Shown: positions 1 to 6,757 of the stretch, piece by piece | Layout of the letters: each line of letters starts with the position of its first letter | Position numbering within the stretch: position 1 is the stretch's first letter | Source of the DNA: Nonomuraea africana | GTDB lineage: Bacteria > Actinomycetota > Actinomycetes > Streptosporangiales > Streptosporangiaceae | Reading direction: 5' to 3' | Length of the DNA: 64,000 nt | Assembly: GCF_014873535.1 (NCBI RefSeq) | Contig: NZ_JADBEF010000001.1 | Location: 9,424,001 to 9,488,000, forward strand | The notes under the pieces: model-generated | What the model saw: only the letters and a program-made list of their open reading frames with translations | Told to the model about the DNA's origin: nothing | The model's database searches: none | Program-made: the position numbers and the translations under genes

Positions 1-540
1 TCGACCTACGCCACCTGGTGGATCCGCCAGTCGGTCGGCCGCGCCATCCACGAGCAGGCCAGGCCGGTGCGCCTGCCCACGCACGCGGGTGAGCAGATGA
101 CCAGGCTGATGCGGGTACGTCGCGACATGCTGGCCGAGTTCGACGTCGAGCCCACCGACGACGACCTCGCCAAGGTGCTCGACCTGCCGATCGAGCGGGT
201 GCGCGAGCTGCGCCGCTGGGCCGCCGACCCCGTGTCGCTGCAGCTTGGCGTCGGCGACGAGGACGAGACCGAGCTGGGCGACATGATCGCCGACGAGACC
301 TGGGCCGACCCCGAGCAGCAGGCGATCGAGATCCTCGAGCGCGAGCGCCTCGACGACTGGCTGACCGGGCTCGAGGGGGTCACGAGCGAGATGCTCCGCT
401 GGCGCTACGGGCTGATCGACGGGCGCGAGCACACGCTCACCGAGGTCGGCGAGCGTTACGGCATCGGCCGCGACCGCGCCCGCCGCATCGAGCGCGACGC
501 GCTGGCCCGCCTGAGGAAGATGGCGACCACGGCGGCCTGA
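1..540 (+). CDS. RNA polymerase sigma-70 family factor, C-terminal part (5'-truncated by window edge)
   Basis: The frame is open from base 1 and ends at TGA 538-540, giving 179 residues. It begins in region 2.4 with STYATWWIRQSVGRAI, the -10 recognition helix typical of primary and principal-like (group 1/2) sigma factors. It continues through a region 3 segment (about residues 25-95) to a region 4 helix-turn-helix near the C-terminus (LTEVGERYGIGRDRARRIE), which contacts the -35 element. The WWIRQ core argues against an ECF factor. Region 4 is less like the principal sigma HrdB than region 2 is, so an alternative principal-like sigma is probable. The gene converges on the methyltransferase gene, with only a short tandem repeat between them. 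Regions 1.1-2.3 lie outside the window. Confidence 0.9.
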   Translation, partial: STYATWWIRQSVGRAIHEQARPVRLPTHAGEQMTRLMRVRRDMLAEFDVEPTDDDLAKVLDLPIERVRELRRWAADPVSLQLGVGDEDETELGDMIADETWADPEQQAIEILERERLDDWLTGLEGVTSEMLRWRYGLIDGREHTLTEVGERYGIGRDRARRIERDALARLRKMATTAA

Positions 541-577
541 CCAGGTCTCAGCACCAGGTCTCAGCACCAGGTCTCAG
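541..577. repeat. 13-bp tandem repeat between convergent genes
   Basis: The unit CCAGGTCTCAGCA occurs twice perfectly (541-553, 554-566) and once partially (567-577). It starts right after the sigma-factor stop codon and runs into the stop codon of the opposing methyltransferase gene. No terminator hairpin is seen here, so the repeat occupies the whole gap between two convergent genes. Replication slippage is the likely origin. Confidence 0.8.
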
Positions 578-1218
578 CGGCGAAGAGGGCGGCCCGCGTA
601 ACGGATGCCGGTCGCCCTGATGAGCCCCGCGGCGATCGCGGCCCGCTCGGCCGCGCCGCCGTCCTCCTCGGTGAAGAAGTAGGGGCCGCGCTCGAACCGC
701 AGCGGCTCGAACCAGCGGCCCAGCGCCGCCTCCAGCTCCGCCCCCGTGTGCAGGCCCTCACGGGCGGCCCAGTCGCCGACGTAGGCCGCCCAGGGCTCTC
801 CAGAGGCCGTCCAGCCGTCCCTGTGCCGGTGCAGCCAGGTGTCGTCCCCGTCGTCCGGCAGCCGTGAGAAGCACCAGCGGGCCGTGTCCTCGTCGAACAG
901 CTCCCTGGCCCACTCGACCACCACGAACCCGCCGTCCGGCTTCAGCGCGCCCGCGACCTTGCCGAACACCTCGTCCAGGTCGCGCACGTGGTGCAGCGAC
1001 GTGCACGCCACGACCGCGTCCGCGGGCGCGTCCGGCTCGTACGCCTCGAACTCCATCCGGTGGTACGGCCTGCCTTCGGGCGCGTCGGGGTCGACACCGG
1101 CCGCGTCGTACCCGGCGGAGAGCAGGTCGGGGACGAACCCTCCGAGCGGTCCGCAGCCGATCTCGATCACCCGCGCGGGCGCGGGCGGCAGGTGGCCCCG
1201 CACGAAGTTCCAGTTCAT
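574..1218 (-). CDS. Class I SAM-dependent methyltransferase
   Basis: The product is a 214-residue soluble protein with a class I methyltransferase fold. Motif I is VIEIGCGPLGGFVP (about residues 17-30), the glycine-rich SAM-binding loop. The acidic residue ending strand 2 is in AAGVDPD, and motif IV is AVVACTSLHHVRD, a Methyltransf_11/25-type arrangement. The length fits a minimal one-domain enzyme. The substrate cannot be told from sequence. It starts at ATG 1218 and lies 75 bp downstream of the siderophore-binding protein gene on the same strand, so co-transcription is possible. It converges on the sigma-factor gene. Confidence 0.85.
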   Translation of the reverse strand: MNWNFVRGHLPPAPARVIEIGCGPLGGFVPDLLSAGYDAAGVDPDAPEGRPYHRMEFEAYEPDAPADAVVACTSLHHVRDLDEVFGKVAGALKPDGGFVVVEWARELFDEDTARWCFSRLPDDGDDTWLHRHRDGWTASGEPWAAYVGDWAAREGLHTGAELEAALGRWFEPLRFERGPYFFTEEDGGAAERAAIAAGLIRATGIRYAGRPLRR

Positions 1219-1293
1219 GGGACTCAGGATCGGTCGCGGCCCGCCATACGCACAACTGCGAGCCGGACAGCCCTGCCATGCGGGCGATGCATA

Positions 1294-2232
1294 TCAGGCC
1301 AGGGGCGTGAGGTACTTGGCCAGGTCGTCGAGGATCTTGCCGGCGGCCGTGACGCCGATGCCGAGCATCCACACCTCGTCGTCGACGTTGTGCGCGGTGC
1401 CCTTCTTGACCGCGCCCAGGTTCTTCCACAGCGGCCCGCCGGTCACCTCGGCCTGGCTCTGCGCGGCGGCGTCGCCGTACGCGCTGTAGAACAGGGCGTC
1501 GCCGTCGGCCTGGGCGATGTTCTCCTGGCTGAGCTTGCCGAACCGCTTGTCCTCCTGACCGGCCAGCCGTTGGACCTCGGGCCTGGCGATGCCGGCGTCG
1601 CCGAGCACGATGCCGCTGAAGGACTCGGGGCCGTACATCCTGATCTCGGTCGGCATGAACCGGACGATGCTCACCTCGAGCTTGGCGAACCGGGCGCCGA
1701 CCTGCTCGGCGCGGCTCTCGTAGGCCGCCAGCAGCTGCTCGGCCTGGGCCTTCTTGCCCAGCGCGTCGGCGTCGAGGAGGAAGTTCTCCTTCCACGTGAC
1801 GCCCACCTTCTCGGTGAACACCGTCGGCGCGATCTTGCTGAGCTTGTCGTAGAAGGGCGCCTGGCGGAACTTGCTGCCGAGGATGAGATCGGGCTTCAGC
1901 GCCGAGATCGCCTCGAGGTTCGGCTGCTGCAGGGTGCCGACCGATTTCGTCGCCGACAGCGTCGAACCGAGGTAGGCGGGCCACTTCTGGTTCTCGGCCG
2001 CCTGGGCGGCGCCGGCGGGGGCCAGCCCGAGCGACACCATCGTGTCGAGCTTGTCGGTGTCGAGCACGACGACCTTCTTGGGGGTTTCAGGCACCTTCGT
2101 CTCGCCCATCGCGTGCTTGATCAGCCTCGTCGGGCCGGTCGCGTTCTCCCCGGGGGTGGAGGCGCCGCAGGCGGTGAGGGCGAGGGCGGACAGCAGGACG
2201 GCGGCCGTGGCTCTGGCCAGGGGGAAGGTCAT
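1294..2232 (-). CDS. Iron-siderophore ABC transporter substrate-binding lipoprotein
   Basis: This is a 312-residue periplasmic-binding-type protein of the FepB/FhuD class. The N-terminus is a lipoprotein signal: MTFPLARATA, a hydrophobic stretch, then lipobox LTAC at about residues 19-22. The binding domain begins VPETPKKVVVLDTDKLDTMVSLG and includes ALKPDLILGSKF, typical of the class III fold. I chose ATG 2232 because AAGGAA lies just upstream and the signal peptide then has normal length; an upstream TTG at 2262 would fall inside the iron box. No permease or ATPase genes adjoin it, so it must work with a transporter encoded elsewhere. The iron box predicts induction under iron starvation. 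Confidence 0.9.
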   Translation of the reverse strand: MTFPLARATAAVLLSALALTACGASTPGENATGPTRLIKHAMGETKVPETPKKVVVLDTDKLDTMVSLGLAPAGAAQAAENQKWPAYLGSTLSATKSVGTLQQPNLEAISALKPDLILGSKFRQAPFYDKLSKIAPTVFTEKVGVTWKENFLLDADALGKKAQAEQLLAAYESRAEQVGARFAKLEVSIVRFMPTEIRMYGPESFSGIVLGDAGIARPEVQRLAGQEDKRFGKLSQENIAQADGDALFYSAYGDAAAQSQAEVTGGPLWKNLGAVKKGTAHNVDDEVWMLGIGVTAAGKILDDLAKYLTPLA

Positions 2233-2249
2233 CTGAGTTCCTTGATCAC

Positions 2250-2268
2250 TAAGGTTAGGCAAACCTAA
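2250..2268 (-). promoter_or_regulatory. Iron box (DmdR/DtxR/IdeR-type operator)
   Basis: The 19-bp site TAAGGTTAGGCAAACCTAA matches the actinobacterial iron-box consensus (TTAGGTTAGGCTAACCTAA) at 17 of 19 positions and is an interrupted inverted repeat. It sits 18 bp upstream of the siderophore-binding lipoprotein start, where an Fe(II)-loaded DtxR-family repressor would block transcription. The match is directly visible; the regulator is inferred from established actinomycete iron regulation. Confidence 0.85.
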
Positions 2269-2287
2269 GTGTAGTACTGGCTTGTCC

Positions 2288-2356
2288 GAAACAACCGCGA
2301 AACACCCGAGTGACGAGTTTCACGCACGTGAAACATGCGCGGTCAAGTCATGAAAC
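2288..2356 (+). promoter_or_regulatory. Putative GlnR-type binding region upstream of amtB
   Basis: GlnR sites in actinomycetes are alternating GTNAC and GAAAC pentamers repeating every 11 bp. Here GAAAC occurs at 2288-2292 and 2299-2303, followed by GTGAC at 2310-2314, all in exact 11-bp register. A second group has GAAAC at 2330-2334 and 2352-2356, 22 bp apart. An inverted repeat GTTTCAC-GCAC-GTGAAAC covers 2317-2334. The region lies 118-186 bp upstream of the amtB start, a position known for GlnR control of amtB-glnK-glnD in Streptomyces. The pentamers and spacing are seen; GlnR binding is inferred. Confidence 0.6.
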
Positions 2357-2473
2357 GGCGGAAGTCCACGCTGTGGCAACACGTCAGTGCGCAGCCCGGT
2401 CGACGGTGCCCTGGAGGCGTCCACTGCGACACGGAAATACCGGCCACAGCCAATCTGAAGGAGGGTCGCATCG

Positions 2474-3817
2474 ATGATCGATAGCGGCACTACCGCCTGG
2501 ATGCTGGTATGCACCGCCCTGGTGCTGCTGATGACTCCGGGCCTCGCGCTCTTCTACGGGGGTATGACGAGGGCCAAGAGCGTCCTGAACATGATGATGA
2601 TGTCGTTCGTCAGCATCGTCGTCGTGACGGTCGCATGGGTTCTCTACGGATACTCGCTGGCGTTCGACCCCTCGAGTAACGGCACTCTCAACTTCATCGT
2701 CGGCGGCCTGGACAACCTGGGCCTGAGCGGCGTGTTCAACGCGGTCTACGGGGGATTGATCGTCGAGGGGGGCCAGGTCACCGCCGAGGCCGCCGCGGCC
2801 GACAACTTCCCGATGATGGTCTTCTCCGCCTTCCAGCTGACCTTCGCCATCATCACCGTCGCCCTGATCAGCGGCGCGATCGCCGACCGCGCCAAGTTCG
2901 GCGCCTGGGTGCTGTTCTCGCTGGTGTGGGCGACCGTTGTGTACTTCCCCGTCGCGCACTGGGTCTGGGGTGGCGGCTGGCTCGGCCAGCTCGGCATCGA
3001 GGACTTCGCCGGCGGCACGGTGGTCCACATCAACGCCGGAGCCGCGGCGCTGGCGCTGGCGCTGGTGCTCGGCAAGCGCCAGGGCTGGCGCAAGGAGCCG
3101 ATGCGCCCGCACAACCTGACCCTGGTCCTGCTCGGCACCGGCCTGCTGTGGTTCGGCTGGTTCGGCTTCAACGCCGGCTCCGAGCTCGCCCCCGACCAGA
3201 CCGCGGGCCTGGCCTTCATGAACACCCAGATCGCCGCCGCCGTCGCGGCGGGCGCCTGGATGGTGGTGGAGAAGCTGCGCGACGGCCACGCCACGACCCT
3301 GGGCGTCGCCTCGGGCGCGGTCGCCGGTCTGGTCGCGATCACCCCCGCCTGCGGCTTCGTCGACCCGTGGGCCGCCGTCGTCATCGGCCTGCTGGCCGGT
3401 GTGATCTGCGCCTACGCGGTGGGCCTGAAGTACCGCCGCGGCTTCGACGACTCGCTCGACGTGGTCGGCGTGCACCTGGTCGGCGGTGTCATCGGCGCCG
3501 TCTCGCTGGGCTTCTTCGCCGCCTACCCCTTCCTCGAGCAGCAGAACGAGGGACTGTTCTACGGCGGCCCGATCAGCCAGCTCGGCCTGCAGGTGCTCGG
3601 TCCCGTCGCCGTCGGCGGCTACTCGTTCGTGATCTCGTGGGTCATCGCCAAGGTGATCGACAAGACTATGGGCTTCAGGCTCGACCCCGACAAGGAGGTG
3701 GCCGGGATCGACATCACCACGCACGCCGAGACCGGTTACGACCTGGGTAGCGTGCACGCCTCCGGCGTGTCCGCGAAGTCGCCGCTCGCCACATCCCCGA
3801 AGAAGGTGGACGCATGA
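2474..3817 (+). CDS. amtB: Ammonium transporter AmtB
   Basis: This 447-residue polytopic membrane protein of the Amt/Mep/Rh family moves ammonia or ammonium across the cell membrane. It starts ALVLLMTPGLALFYGGM in the first helices. The family signature DFAGGTVVHINAG is near residues 177-189; its His and a second pore His in DVVGVHLVGG (about residue 333) form the conserved twin-His pair. The GWFGFNAGS and LDVVGVH segments are diagnostic. Start ATG 2474 is preceded by a strong AAGGAGG about 9 bases upstream. The C-terminal tail after DKEVAGIDITTHAETGYD is the usual GlnK-contact region. It overlaps glnB by ATGA and is likely GlnR-regulated. Confidence 0.97.
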   Translation: MIDSGTTAWMLVCTALVLLMTPGLALFYGGMTRAKSVLNMMMMSFVSIVVVTVAWVLYGYSLAFDPSSNGTLNFIVGGLDNLGLSGVFNAVYGGLIVEGGQVTAEAAAADNFPMMVFSAFQLTFAIITVALISGAIADRAKFGAWVLFSLVWATVVYFPVAHWVWGGGWLGQLGIEDFAGGTVVHINAGAAALALALVLGKRQGWRKEPMRPHNLTLVLLGTGLLWFGWFGFNAGSELAPDQTAGLAFMNTQIAAAVAAGAWMVVEKLRDGHATTLGVASGAVAGLVAITPACGFVDPWAAVVIGLLAGVICAYAVGLKYRRGFDDSLDVVGVHLVGGVIGAVSLGFFAAYPFLEQQNEGLFYGGPISQLGLQVLGPVAVGGYSFVISWVIAKVIDKTMGFRLDPDKEVAGIDITTHAETGYDLGSVHASGVSAKSPLATSPKKVDA

Positions 3818-4152
3818 GGCTCATCACCGCGGTCATCAAGCCCTTCAAGCTCGATGACGTGAAGGCCGCGCTGGAGCAGTTCGGTATCAAGGGCATGACG
3901 GTCAGCGAGGCCAGCGGCTACGGCCGCCAGCGCGGGCACACCGAGGTGTACCGCGGCGCCGAGTACCAGGTCGACCTGGTGCCCAAGGTGCGCCTCGAGG
4001 TCCTGGCCGAGGAGGACGACGCCGAGGAAGTCATCGACGTGATCGTCAAGGCCGCCCAGACCGGGAAGATCGGCGACGGCAAGGTGTGGTCGGTCCCCGT
4101 GGACACAGTGATCCGGGTCCGCACCGGGGAGCGCGGTCCAGAGGCCCTCTGA
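3814..4152 (+). CDS. glnB: Nitrogen regulatory protein PII (GlnK/GlnB)
   Basis: This 112-residue PII signal protein is a trimeric sensor of 2-oxoglutarate and ATP/ADP that plugs AmtB and modulates nitrogen metabolism. The T-loop reads EVYRGAEYQVD with the modifiable Tyr at position 51. In actinomycetes this residue is adenylylated by GlnD rather than uridylylated. The C-loop signature TGKIGDGKVWSVPVD is also intact. ATG 3814 overlaps the amtB stop (ATGA), so the two are translationally coupled. Because it is linked to amtB the name glnK is equally suitable. Its last codons form the left arm of a hairpin described separately. Confidence 0.97.
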   Translation: MRLITAVIKPFKLDDVKAALEQFGIKGMTVSEASGYGRQRGHTEVYRGAEYQVDLVPKVRLEVLAEEDDAEEVIDVIVKAAQTGKIGDGKVWSVPVDTVIRVRTGERGPEAL

Positions 4153-4348
4153 TGGATCCGCAGCGCAGCGAGGACGTCCATCAGAGGGAGGCGTCCGAGC
4201 GGAGCTCGGCCATGGGCACAGCGCTGGATTCGAGGCGTCGGGGCGGAGCTCGGCCATGGGCACTGGTGATGGATTCGCGGTGCGGTGAGGAGCTCGTCAG
4301 GAGGCCCTGTGATGGATCCGCAGCACAGCGAGGACATCCATCGCAGGG
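4145..4348 (+). repeat. Duplicated stem-loop element in the glnB-glnD gap
   Basis: Two copies of a 32-45 nt stem-loop lie 160 bp apart. Copy 1 has arms CCCTCTGATGGA (4145-4156) and TCCATCAGAGGG (4177-4188), a perfect 12-bp stem overlapping the glnB stop codon. Copy 2 has arms CCCTGTGATGGAT (4305-4317) and ATCCATCGCAGGG (4336-4348), paired throughout with one G-U. A C-G pair in copy 1 is G-C in copy 2, so pairing was kept by a double change. Each copy is followed by GGAGGCGTCCGAGCGG and a GCTCGGCCA motif, and diverged partial units fill 4218-4304. No protein frame here is convincing. It may act as a 3' end stabiliser, attenuator or interspersed repeat. Confidence 0.7.
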
Positions 4349-4378
4349 AGGCGTCCGAGCGGCGCTCGGCCAGGGGGC

Positions 4379-6610
4379 ATGGTGAGAGCGGATGCCCGTT
4401 CGTTCGCCGCGGCCCGCAAGGAGCGGGTCGCGGACACCGACCGATGGCTGAAGGATCTCCTTCGTACGGCGAGCCCCGGTGGCGAGGGCGTGGCCCTCGT
4501 CGCCGTCGGCTCCCTCGGCAGGGGAGAGCTGGCTCCGGGCAGCGACCTCGACCTGGTCCTGCTGCACGAGGGCGGGGACGACATCGCCAGGATCGCCGAC
4601 CGGGTCTGGTACCCGATCTGGGATTCGGGCGTCGGCCTCGACCACTCCGTCCGCACGGTGGACGAGGCCGTGAAGGTGGCCCGCGAGGACCTCAAGGCCG
4701 TGCTGAGCCTCATCCAGGCCAGGCACGTCGCGGGCGATCCCGAGCTGACCAGGAAGGCGCGCGAGGCGGTGCTCGCCGAATGGCGCGCCGACTCCCGTCG
4801 CAGGCTCGCCGAGCTGCGCGACGCGGCGGACAAGCGCGCCGAGACCACGGGCGAGCTGGCCTTCCTGCTCGAGCCCGATCTCAAGGACGGGCGTGGCGGG
4901 CTCCGCGACGTCCAGGCCATGCAGGCGGTGGCCGCCGCCTGGGTGGCCTCCGCCCCCGGACCGCGCGTCCGCGAGGCCCACGAGCTCATCCTGGACGTGC
5001 GCCACGCGCTGCACGTCGTCACCGCCCGCGGCGCCGACCGGCTGGTCCTGCAGGAGCAGGACGCGGTGGCGGGCACGCTCGGCCTGCTCGACGCCGAGGC
5101 GCTGATGCGCAGGCTCGCCGAGGCGGGCCGGACGATCTCCCACGCCTTCGACGGCACCTGGCGCACCGTGGACCGGCTGCTGTCGGGCCCGGTGCCGCGT
5201 GGGCGCCGGCCGCTGGCCGACGGCGTGGTCGAGCACGCCGGCGAGGTCGTCCTCGCCCGCGGTGTCGACCCCCGCACCGACCCCGTGCTCGTGCTGCGCG
5301 CCGCCGCCGCGGCCGCCGAGGCGGGGCTGCCGCTGGCCCCCGCCACCGTGTCGATGCTGGCCGCCCAGTCGCCGCCGATGCCGGTCCCGTGGCCCGACGA
5401 GGCCCGCGACGCGCTGGTGGCGCTGCTGGGCGCGGGGCGCGCCGCCGTTCCCGTGTGGGAGGAGCTAGACCAGGCGGGCATCCTGGTCAGGCTGCTGCCC
5501 GACTGGGAGCGCGTACGGCACCGCCCGCAGCGCAACCCCATCCACCGCTTCACCGTCGACAGACACCTCATCGAGGCCGCGGCCAACGCCGCCTCCTACA
5601 CGCGCGAGGTCTCCCGTCCCGACCTGCTGCTGATCGGCGCGCTGCTGCACGACGTGGGCAAGGGCTGGCCCGGCGACCACTCGGCGACGGGCGAGGTGGT
5701 CGTGCGCGACATCGGCGCCCGCCTCGGCCTGCCGCCGAACGACGTCGAGGTGCTGGCCACGGTGGTCCGCCACCATCTGCTGCTGCCCGAGACCGCGACC
5801 AGGCGCGACCTGGACGACCCGGTGACGATCGAGAAGGTCGCCGGGGCGGTCGGCTCGCGCGAGGTGCTGGAGCTGCTCGCCGCGCTGGCCGTCGCCGACG
5901 GCCACGCCACCGGGCCCGCCGCGTGGAACACGTGGAAGGCCTCCCTCGTCGCCGATCTCGTGCGCAGGGTGCGCAGGGCGCTGGCGGGCTCCCCGCTGCC
6001 CCCGCCGCCCAGTCTCTCGCCCGCCCAGGCGGCCCTCGCGCGGCACGGCGGAGGGGCCGTCCGGGTGAATGGGACGAACGTCACAGTCGTCGCTCCGGAC
6101 CGCCCGGGACTGCTCTGGCGCGCGGCCGGTGTACTGGCCGCGCACCGCATGCTTGTCAGGTCGGCCTCGGTCGCTTCGGCGAGCGCCACCGCCGTGATCG
6201 AATTCTCCGTCGTGCCCGAGTACGGCACGCCTCCCGACCCCGCCACTCTCGAGGCCGACCTGCGGCTCGTCCTGGCCGGACGGCTCGACATCGAACAGCG
6301 GCTGGCCCGCCGTACCCGATCTGTGCGACCCGCGCGGGTGCCCGTCGCCCCGCCCAGGGTCACGCTCCTCGAAGAGGAGTCCGCGACGGCCACCGTCGTG
6401 GAGGTCCGGGCGCATGATCGTCCGGGTCTTCTGTGGCGGATTGGTAGATCATTTGGTGAATGTGGGCTTGACGTGAAAGCCGCTCGCGTAGAGACTCTCG
6501 GCGCGGAGGCGGTTGACGTCTTCTACGTGGTGGACCGCGCCGGACGCCCCCTCAGCGACGACGCGCAGCGGACTCAAGTCCGCGATCACGTACTCGCGGC
6601 ACTGCGATAA
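4379..6610 (+). CDS. glnD: PII nucleotidyltransferase/hydrolase GlnD
   Basis: This 743-residue bifunctional enzyme modifies and demodifies the PII protein. Domains in order: a nucleotidyltransferase motif GSLGRGELAPGSDLDLV (residues 41-57, with the metal-binding DLD); the GlnD helical region with LLEPDLKDGRGGLRDVQAMQ; an HD hydrolase domain with HDVGKGWPGDHS (His424-Asp425) and a second VRHHLL motif; then two ACT domains beginning near residues 568 (VVAPDRPGLLWRAAG) and 672 (RAHDRPGLLWRIG), which sense glutamine. In actinomycetes the activity is adenylylation of GlnK. It is shorter than the E. coli enzyme (about 890) but usual for actinobacteria. The start is moderately certain because the ribosome site is weak (AGGGGG, close to ATG). 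Confidence 0.96.
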   Translation: MVRADARSFAAARKERVADTDRWLKDLLRTASPGGEGVALVAVGSLGRGELAPGSDLDLVLLHEGGDDIARIADRVWYPIWDSGVGLDHSVRTVDEAVKVAREDLKAVLSLIQARHVAGDPELTRKAREAVLAEWRADSRRRLAELRDAADKRAETTGELAFLLEPDLKDGRGGLRDVQAMQAVAAAWVASAPGPRVREAHELILDVRHALHVVTARGADRLVLQEQDAVAGTLGLLDAEALMRRLAEAGRTISHAFDGTWRTVDRLLSGPVPRGRRPLADGVVEHAGEVVLARGVDPRTDPVLVLRAAAAAAEAGLPLAPATVSMLAAQSPPMPVPWPDEARDALVALLGAGRAAVPVWEELDQAGILVRLLPDWERVRHRPQRNPIHRFTVDRHLIEAAANAASYTREVSRPDLLLIGALLHDVGKGWPGDHSATGEVVVRDIGARLGLPPNDVEVLATVVRHHLLLPETATRRDLDDPVTIEKVAGAVGSREVLELLAALAVADGHATGPAAWNTWKASLVADLVRRVRRALAGSPLPPPPSLSPAQAALARHGGGAVRVNGTNVTVVAPDRPGLLWRAAGVLAAHRMLVRSASVASASATAVIEFSVVPEYGTPPDPATLEADLRLVLAGRLDIEQRLARRTRSVRPARVPVAPPRVTLLEEESATATVVEVRAHDRPGLLWRIGRSFGECGLDVKAARVETLGAEAVDVFYVVDRAGRPLSDDAQRTQVRDHVLAALR

Positions 6611-6757
6611 CCAACGGCACACGGTCTGCGGTCACATTTGTAACGATTGTGTCCGTTTTGCCTGGTACGCGAGTTACTGCGGATACGTTGTGGGTCGAAT
6701 TATGGGTCTTTTCTGATTCCTGTTGCGAAATGGGATGCTTGAGGGGTAACGACGGCT

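Noticed and set aside
4086..4385. Open frames across the glnB-glnD stem-loop repeats
   Set aside because: The repeats are open in several frames on both strands; translations have no family features, and the duplicated unit with paired arms explains the sequence better.
6631..6677. GTCAC, GTAAC and GTTAC pentamers before conservon A as a GlnR or MtrA site
   Set aside because: The GTAAC-GTTAC offset is 33 bp (three turns of 11) but the GTCAC-GTAAC offset is 9, and no GAAAC partner is in register. Too weak to call.
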